A stretch of 64,000 nucleotides of DNA from contig NZ_FQVU01000005.1 of NCBI RefSeq assembly GCF_900129455.1, forward strand, positions 186,001-250,000, read 5' to 3'. Under the pieces are notes generated by a model that had not been told where the DNA came from, ran no database searches, and was given only the letters and a program-made list of their open reading frames with translations. The translations under genes and the position numbers were made by a program. The first letter of the stretch is position 1; each line of letters opens with the position of its first letter. The DNA is from Jatrophihabitans endophyticus (lineage in GTDB: Bacteria > Actinomycetota > Actinomycetes > Mycobacteriales > Jatrophihabitantaceae). Below, in pieces: positions 60,860 to 64,000 of the stretch.

Positions 60860-61876
60860 TCAGGCCGCGACCGGGCGCTGCGACGTGATCACGTTGTGCG
60901 CGAAGCGCAGCTTCTCCAGCACCGGCGGCGTGAGCACGAACGGGTACAGGTCGTCCTTGCCCATGCTGCGGTTCAACGCGTTGAGGACGAGCTGCAGGGC
61001 CGTCCACGACCGCGCGAGCTCGTCGAAGGAGTGCGGGTCCTCCACCGGGTCGACGTCGAGCGTCGCGTCCCAGGCCACCGACAGGTCGAGGTCGGGCCCG
61101 TCGGTGTGCACGCCCCACTCGGCCGCGGTCTGGGTGGTGTCGCGGATGTGCAGGTAGTGCGCGAAGGTCTCGGCCCAGTCCTCCCACGGGTGCGCCGCCG
61201 CGTAATGGCTGACGTGGGTGTCCTTCCAGTCCGTGGTGCTCGTGCCCTTGCCGTAGTGCTCCTCGAGGGCCTGGGCGTAGTCGGCGCGCTCGTCGCCGAA
61301 CAGGTCCCGGAACCGGTCGAGGTAGGGCGTGCCGTCGATCAGGACCTCCCAGTACCAGTGCCCGATCTCGTGGCGCAGGTGCCCGAGCATCGTGCGGTAC
61401 GGCTCGGCGAGGTCGACGCGCATGGCCTCGCGGTGCGCGTCGTCGCCCTCGGCGAGGTCGATGGTCACGATGCCGGACGCGTGCCCGGTGATGACGTGCT
61501 CGTTCGCGCTCGACAGCAGGTCGAACGCGAGGCCACCCTCCGGATCCTCCGACCGTGGTGTCGTGGGCAGTCCCAGGTGGTCGAGCTGGAAGACAAGCAT
61601 GCGCTTGGCGGCCTCGGTGACGGCGAACGCGGCGAGGCCCGCCGGGTCGTTGTCGTTCGGGCGGGTCCGGGTGAGCCGGCACGAGCCGCAGTACCCGTCG
61701 TGCTCGGGCAGCCAATTGCAGTGGGCGAGCACGGCGTTGCGACACCGGTCGCGGCCGTCGAGGGCGACCAGCTGCTGGGACGGTCGGTCGTAGGCGAGCA
61801 CGGTGTCGCAGGTCAGGCAGACGTCGTTGTCGAAGAAGACCAGGCTGCGACAGGTGGGGCAGGCGAAGGCGCGCAC
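60860..61876 (-). CDS. Putative zinc metallopeptidase with N-terminal zinc ribbon
   Basis: A 338-residue protein. It opens with VRAFACPTCRSLVFFDNDVCLTCDTVLAYD, a CxxC...CxxC zinc ribbon, then CRNAVLAHCNWLPEHDGYCGSCRLTR with more Cys/His. The centre has LGHLRHEIGHWYW, a gluzincin-type HExxH motif, and HPWEDWAETFAHYLHIRD, where the Glu of WAETF may be the third zinc ligand. This is the putative zinc-binding metallopeptidase family; no substrate is known. GTG 61876 is chosen because it starts one base beyond the NDH-2 stop; the upstream ATG at 61939 overlaps that gene. Operon with NDH-2. Confidence 0.87.
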   Translation of the reverse strand: MRAFACPTCRSLVFFDNDVCLTCDTVLAYDRPSQQLVALDGRDRCRNAVLAHCNWLPEHDGYCGSCRLTRTRPNDNDPAGLAAFAVTEAAKRMLVFQLDHLGLPTTPRSEDPEGGLAFDLLSSANEHVITGHASGIVTIDLAEGDDAHREAMRVDLAEPYRTMLGHLRHEIGHWYWEVLIDGTPYLDRFRDLFGDERADYAQALEEHYGKGTSTTDWKDTHVSHYAAAHPWEDWAETFAHYLHIRDTTQTAAEWGVHTDGPDLDLSVAWDATLDVDPVEDPHSFDELARSWTALQLVLNALNRSMGKDDLYPFVLTPPVLEKLRFAHNVITSQRPVAA

Positions 61877-61877
61877 G

Positions 61878-63290
61878 TCAGCCCTTCGCGGCCGGCTGCG
61901 GACGGTCGGCAGCCTGGTCGCGTTCGGTTCGCTCGTCACGCTCGGCCAGCGCGGGGTCGGCGTTGTCGGGCAGCTGCGCGGCCCGGACGGCGTTGCGGCC
62001 GACCAGCTGCTGGTTCGTCGTCGTGCGCTGGCTGCGACCGCGGCCGAGGAAGCTGACCGCCCAGTGCAGCACGGTCGTCACCCGGTTCTTGAAGCCGACG
62101 AGGTAGAGCACGTGGATGACGAGCCAGAGGAACCAGGCGATCACGCCGCCGAAGCGCAGCCGGTCGCCGATGCTGGCGACCGCCTTGAACCGGCTGATCG
62201 TCGCCATGCTGCCCTTGTCGAAGTAGTGGAAGTCCTCGGCGCGGGCCTTGCCGCCGATGTGGCGCTTGATCTGGTCGGCGGCGTACTTGCCCTGCTGCAT
62301 GGCGACCTGCGCGACGCCGGGGTAGCCCTTGAGCGACATCATGTCGCCGATGACGTAGACCTCGGGGTGGCCGGGCAGGGTGCAGTCGCCCTGCACCTTG
62401 ATGCGGTTGCCGCGGTCCAGCTCGGCACCGGTCTGCGCGGCGAGGCTGTTCGCGAGGTCGGAGCCCTTGACCCCCGCCGCCCACACGACGGTGCGGGACT
62501 GGATGCGCGTGCGTAGGCCGGACTTGTCCTCGACGGTGATGCCGCGTTCGTCGACCTCGACGACCTTCTCGCTGAGCCACACGTCGACGCCCAGCTTCTC
62601 CAGCTGGTGCGCGGCGCTGTTGGACAGCTTGCTGCCGAAGCTGCCCAGCACGTCGTCGAGGGCGTCGACGAGGACGATGCGCGAGCGGCGCGGGTCGATG
62701 GCGCGGAAGTCGTTGCGCAGCGTGCGGTGCGAGAGCTCGCTGATCTGACCGGCCATCTCGACGCCCGTCGCGCCGGCCCCGACCACGACGAAGGTCTGCC
62801 ACTCGTCGCGGATCCGCTCGTCCTGCTCCAGCTCGGCGAACTCGAACGCGGACAGGATGCGGCCGCGCAGCTCGAGCGCGTCGTCGATCGACTTGAGGCC
62901 GGGGGCGTAGGTCGCGAAGTCGTCGTTGCCGAAGTAGCTGGTGGTGGCGCCCGCGGCCACGATGAGCGAGTCGTAGGCGGTGACGGTTCGCACGCCGCCG
63001 GCCTCGGAGGTCACCGTGCGGGCGTTGACGTCGATGGCCGACACGTCGCCGAGCAGCGTCTGCACGTTCTCCTGACGCTTGAGGATCTCGCGGGTGGACG
63101 GCGCGATCTCGCCCTCGGACAGGATGCCGGTGGCCACCTGGTAGAGCAGCGGCTGGAACAGGTGGTGCGTCGTCCTGCTGATGAGCGTGACGTCGACGTT
63201 GGCACGTCGGAGGCGCTTGGCCGCGAACAGGCCGCCGAAGCCCGATCCGATCACCACCACGCGGTGGCGGCGGGACATCGTGGTCGTCAT
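61878..63290 (-). CDS. ndh: Type II NADH:quinone dehydrogenase
   Basis: A 470-residue non-proton-pumping NADH dehydrogenase. FAD-binding VVVIGSGFGGLFAAKRLRRANVDVTLIS and NADH-binding FVVVGAGATGVEMAGQISELS are the two Rossmann motifs; HLFQPLLYQVATGILSEGEI and VYVIGDMMSLKGYPGVAQVAMQQGKYAADQI are NDH-2 signatures. The C-terminal region RFGGVIAWFLWLVIHVLYLVGFKNR anchors it to the membrane. It feeds electrons to menaquinone. ATG 63290 has GAAAGG upstream. Confidence 0.95.
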   Translation of the reverse strand: MTTTMSRRHRVVVIGSGFGGLFAAKRLRRANVDVTLISRTTHHLFQPLLYQVATGILSEGEIAPSTREILKRQENVQTLLGDVSAIDVNARTVTSEAGGVRTVTAYDSLIVAAGATTSYFGNDDFATYAPGLKSIDDALELRGRILSAFEFAELEQDERIRDEWQTFVVVGAGATGVEMAGQISELSHRTLRNDFRAIDPRRSRIVLVDALDDVLGSFGSKLSNSAAHQLEKLGVDVWLSEKVVEVDERGITVEDKSGLRTRIQSRTVVWAAGVKGSDLANSLAAQTGAELDRGNRIKVQGDCTLPGHPEVYVIGDMMSLKGYPGVAQVAMQQGKYAADQIKRHIGGKARAEDFHYFDKGSMATISRFKAVASIGDRLRFGGVIAWFLWLVIHVLYLVGFKNRVTTVLHWAVSFLGRGRSQRTTTNQQLVGRNAVRAAQLPDNADPALAERDERTERDQAADRPQPAAKG

Positions 63291-63380
63291 CGTGATCTGC
63301 CTTTCCGGCGGGAGTCTCGGGTTCGTGGAACGGTGTACCCGGCGGGTGGCACGCGATAGTGGCGCTGTGAGCGACACGTC

Positions 63381-63533
63381 GTGCGGGGTTTCGTCGGCGC
63401 GAGGTACGACGTCGCGGCGATCTGGCGGCGGTACGCCGACGACGTCGCCGCCGCCGCCCTCGACCGCGGGCACTTCCTGCCCGAGGAGCGCCCGGACGAG
63501 ACCGCCCGGGCGCTGCGCGAGTTCCTCGGCTGA
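63381..63533 (+). pseudogene. C-terminal remnant of a haloacetate dehalogenase-like alpha/beta hydrolase
   Basis: Fifty codons ending in TGA at 63533. They read GARYDVAAIWRRYADDV then ALDRGHFLPEERPDETARALREFL, the C-terminal end of fluoroacetate dehalogenase/epoxide hydrolase-like proteins, including the catalytic His in DRGHFLPEE. The nucleophile and core domain are absent and a stop codon (63357-63359) lies just upstream in frame. It is most likely a decayed gene fragment between NDH-2 and the MFS gene. GTG 63381 is only a nominal start. Confidence 0.65.
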
Positions 63534-63550
63534 GCTGTCGGCCGGCCGGG

Positions 63551-64000
63551 TCAGACGGCGAGCGGAACCGGCGGGGCGTCCTGCGCCGGACGGGCGCGGG
63601 CGGGCAGGGCCACCGCGACGATCGCCGCGCCGACCAGCGTGGCGCCGGCCGCGACCAGCGACGCGTCGTGCATCCCGGCGAGGAACGCCTGCCGGACCGC
63701 GTCGGCCAGCCCGGCGTCACGCCGCGCGGCGGCGGCGTCCAGCCCGCCGACGACCGAGGAGCGCACCGTGTCGCGGACGCCCGAGGGCAGCGCCGCGGCG
63801 GTGTCGGACACCCGGCTCGCGTACAACGACGCGAGCACCGAGCCGAGCACGGCGACGCCCAGCGTGCCGCCCAGCTCGCGGGTGGTGTCGTTGACGGCCG
63901 AGCCGGCGCCGGCCTGGTGCAGCGGCAGGGCACCCATGATGGCCTCGGTGGCCGGCCCGCTCACCAGCGCCAGCCCGGCCGCCATGAGCACCATCGAGGC
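63551..64000 (-). CDS. DHA2-type MFS drug exporter, C-terminal part (cut by window edge)
   Basis: The visible 149 codons are the last membrane segments of an EmrB/QacA-like 14-helix exporter: ALVSGPATEAIMGALPLHQAGAGSAVNDTTRELGGTLGVAVLGSVLASLYASRV, with AGAGSAVNDTTRELGGTLGVAVLGS as the family signature (motif C-like region). A final hydrophobic helix AAGATLVGAAIVAVALPAR precedes a short Pro-rich tail. The start lies beyond 64000. Proton-driven efflux of hydrophobic compounds is the family role; substrate unknown. Confidence 0.9.
   Translation of the reverse strand, partial: ASMVLMAAGLALVSGPATEAIMGALPLHQAGAGSAVNDTTRELGGTLGVAVLGSVLASLYASRVSDTAAALPSGVRDTVRSSVVGGLDAAAARRDAGLADAVRQAFLAGMHDASLVAAGATLVGAAIVAVALPARARPAQDAPPVPLAV

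Overview
The window is chromosomal DNA from a very GC-rich actinobacterium: many GTG starts, dense codirectional operons with 1-4 base start/stop overlaps, SepH, an ECF sigma factor next to a zinc anti-sigma factor, coenzyme F420 genes, and LCP and SpoIID-type cell-wall proteins. Gene order recalls three separate Mycobacterium tuberculosis neighbourhoods (recalled from memory, not searched): ercc3 to citA (Rv0861c-Rv0889c), the LCP/manB/fbiAB region (Rv3256c-Rv3268), and the sigE-rseA-htrA-tatB-mrp region (Rv1220c-Rv1233c). The futalosine menaquinone genes mqnB and mqnD are not mycobacterial and point to a Frankia/Streptomyces/Jatrophihabitans-like lineage; I cannot name the genus. There is no rRNA, tRNA, CRISPR array, prophage or transposase. 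No gap between genes exceeds 300 bases; the longest are about 165-185 bases and are described where they hold something.

Layout. 1-8.8 kb: XPB helicase (cut by the window edge), its large accessory protein and a 67-residue protein; cspB behind a structured leader; mqnD-mqnB; an MFS protein with a tandem-repeat tail; a DUF3027 protein. 8.8-15.9 kb: DUF2530 protein, PabB-PabC fusion, MarR plus MFS efflux pair, SpoU methyltransferase, and two divergent lipoproteins. 15.9-30.3 kb: a heterodimeric ABC exporter, sepH, serC, a sugar-lactone oxidase divergent from a PLP aldolase-like gene, an FMN reductase and citrate synthase, pdxH, MFS, bioB and a galactose mutarotase-like gene. 30.3-42.7 kb: cell envelope and F420 genes (TIGR03089, two LCP ligases, SpoIID, mannose-1-phosphate guanylyltransferase, a CofE-Nudix fusion, FbiA), with a DNA glycosylase, a WYL regulator, a VOC protein and a serine hydrolase. 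42.7-53 kb: methyltransferase, PLP decarboxylase, the sigE/anti-sigma/HtrA/TatB operon, Mrp, MarR-AzlC-AzlD, DUF1003 and a soluble MgtE-N/CBS protein. 53-64 kb: two CitE-family lyases separated by a symmetric repeat array, secreted GH43, acyl-CoA dehydrogenase, ROK kinase-like, a repeat-flanked DUF559 gene, SDR, metallopeptidase, NDH-2, a dehalogenase remnant and the end of a drug-efflux MFS.

The genes themselves are mostly housekeeping. The unusual signal lies in the intergenic DNA and in domain architecture. Several strong palindromes sit between genes: one family occurs twice, 23 kb apart; another is a perfect 58-bp palindrome; a third is a seven-copy 12-mer array laid out as a mirror-symmetric 104-bp structure between two malyl-CoA-lyase-like genes. 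A 57-bp repeat flanks the DUF559 gene on both sides. The F420 ligase carries a Nudix domain where FbiB normally carries the flavin reductase domain. I see no clear new defence system.
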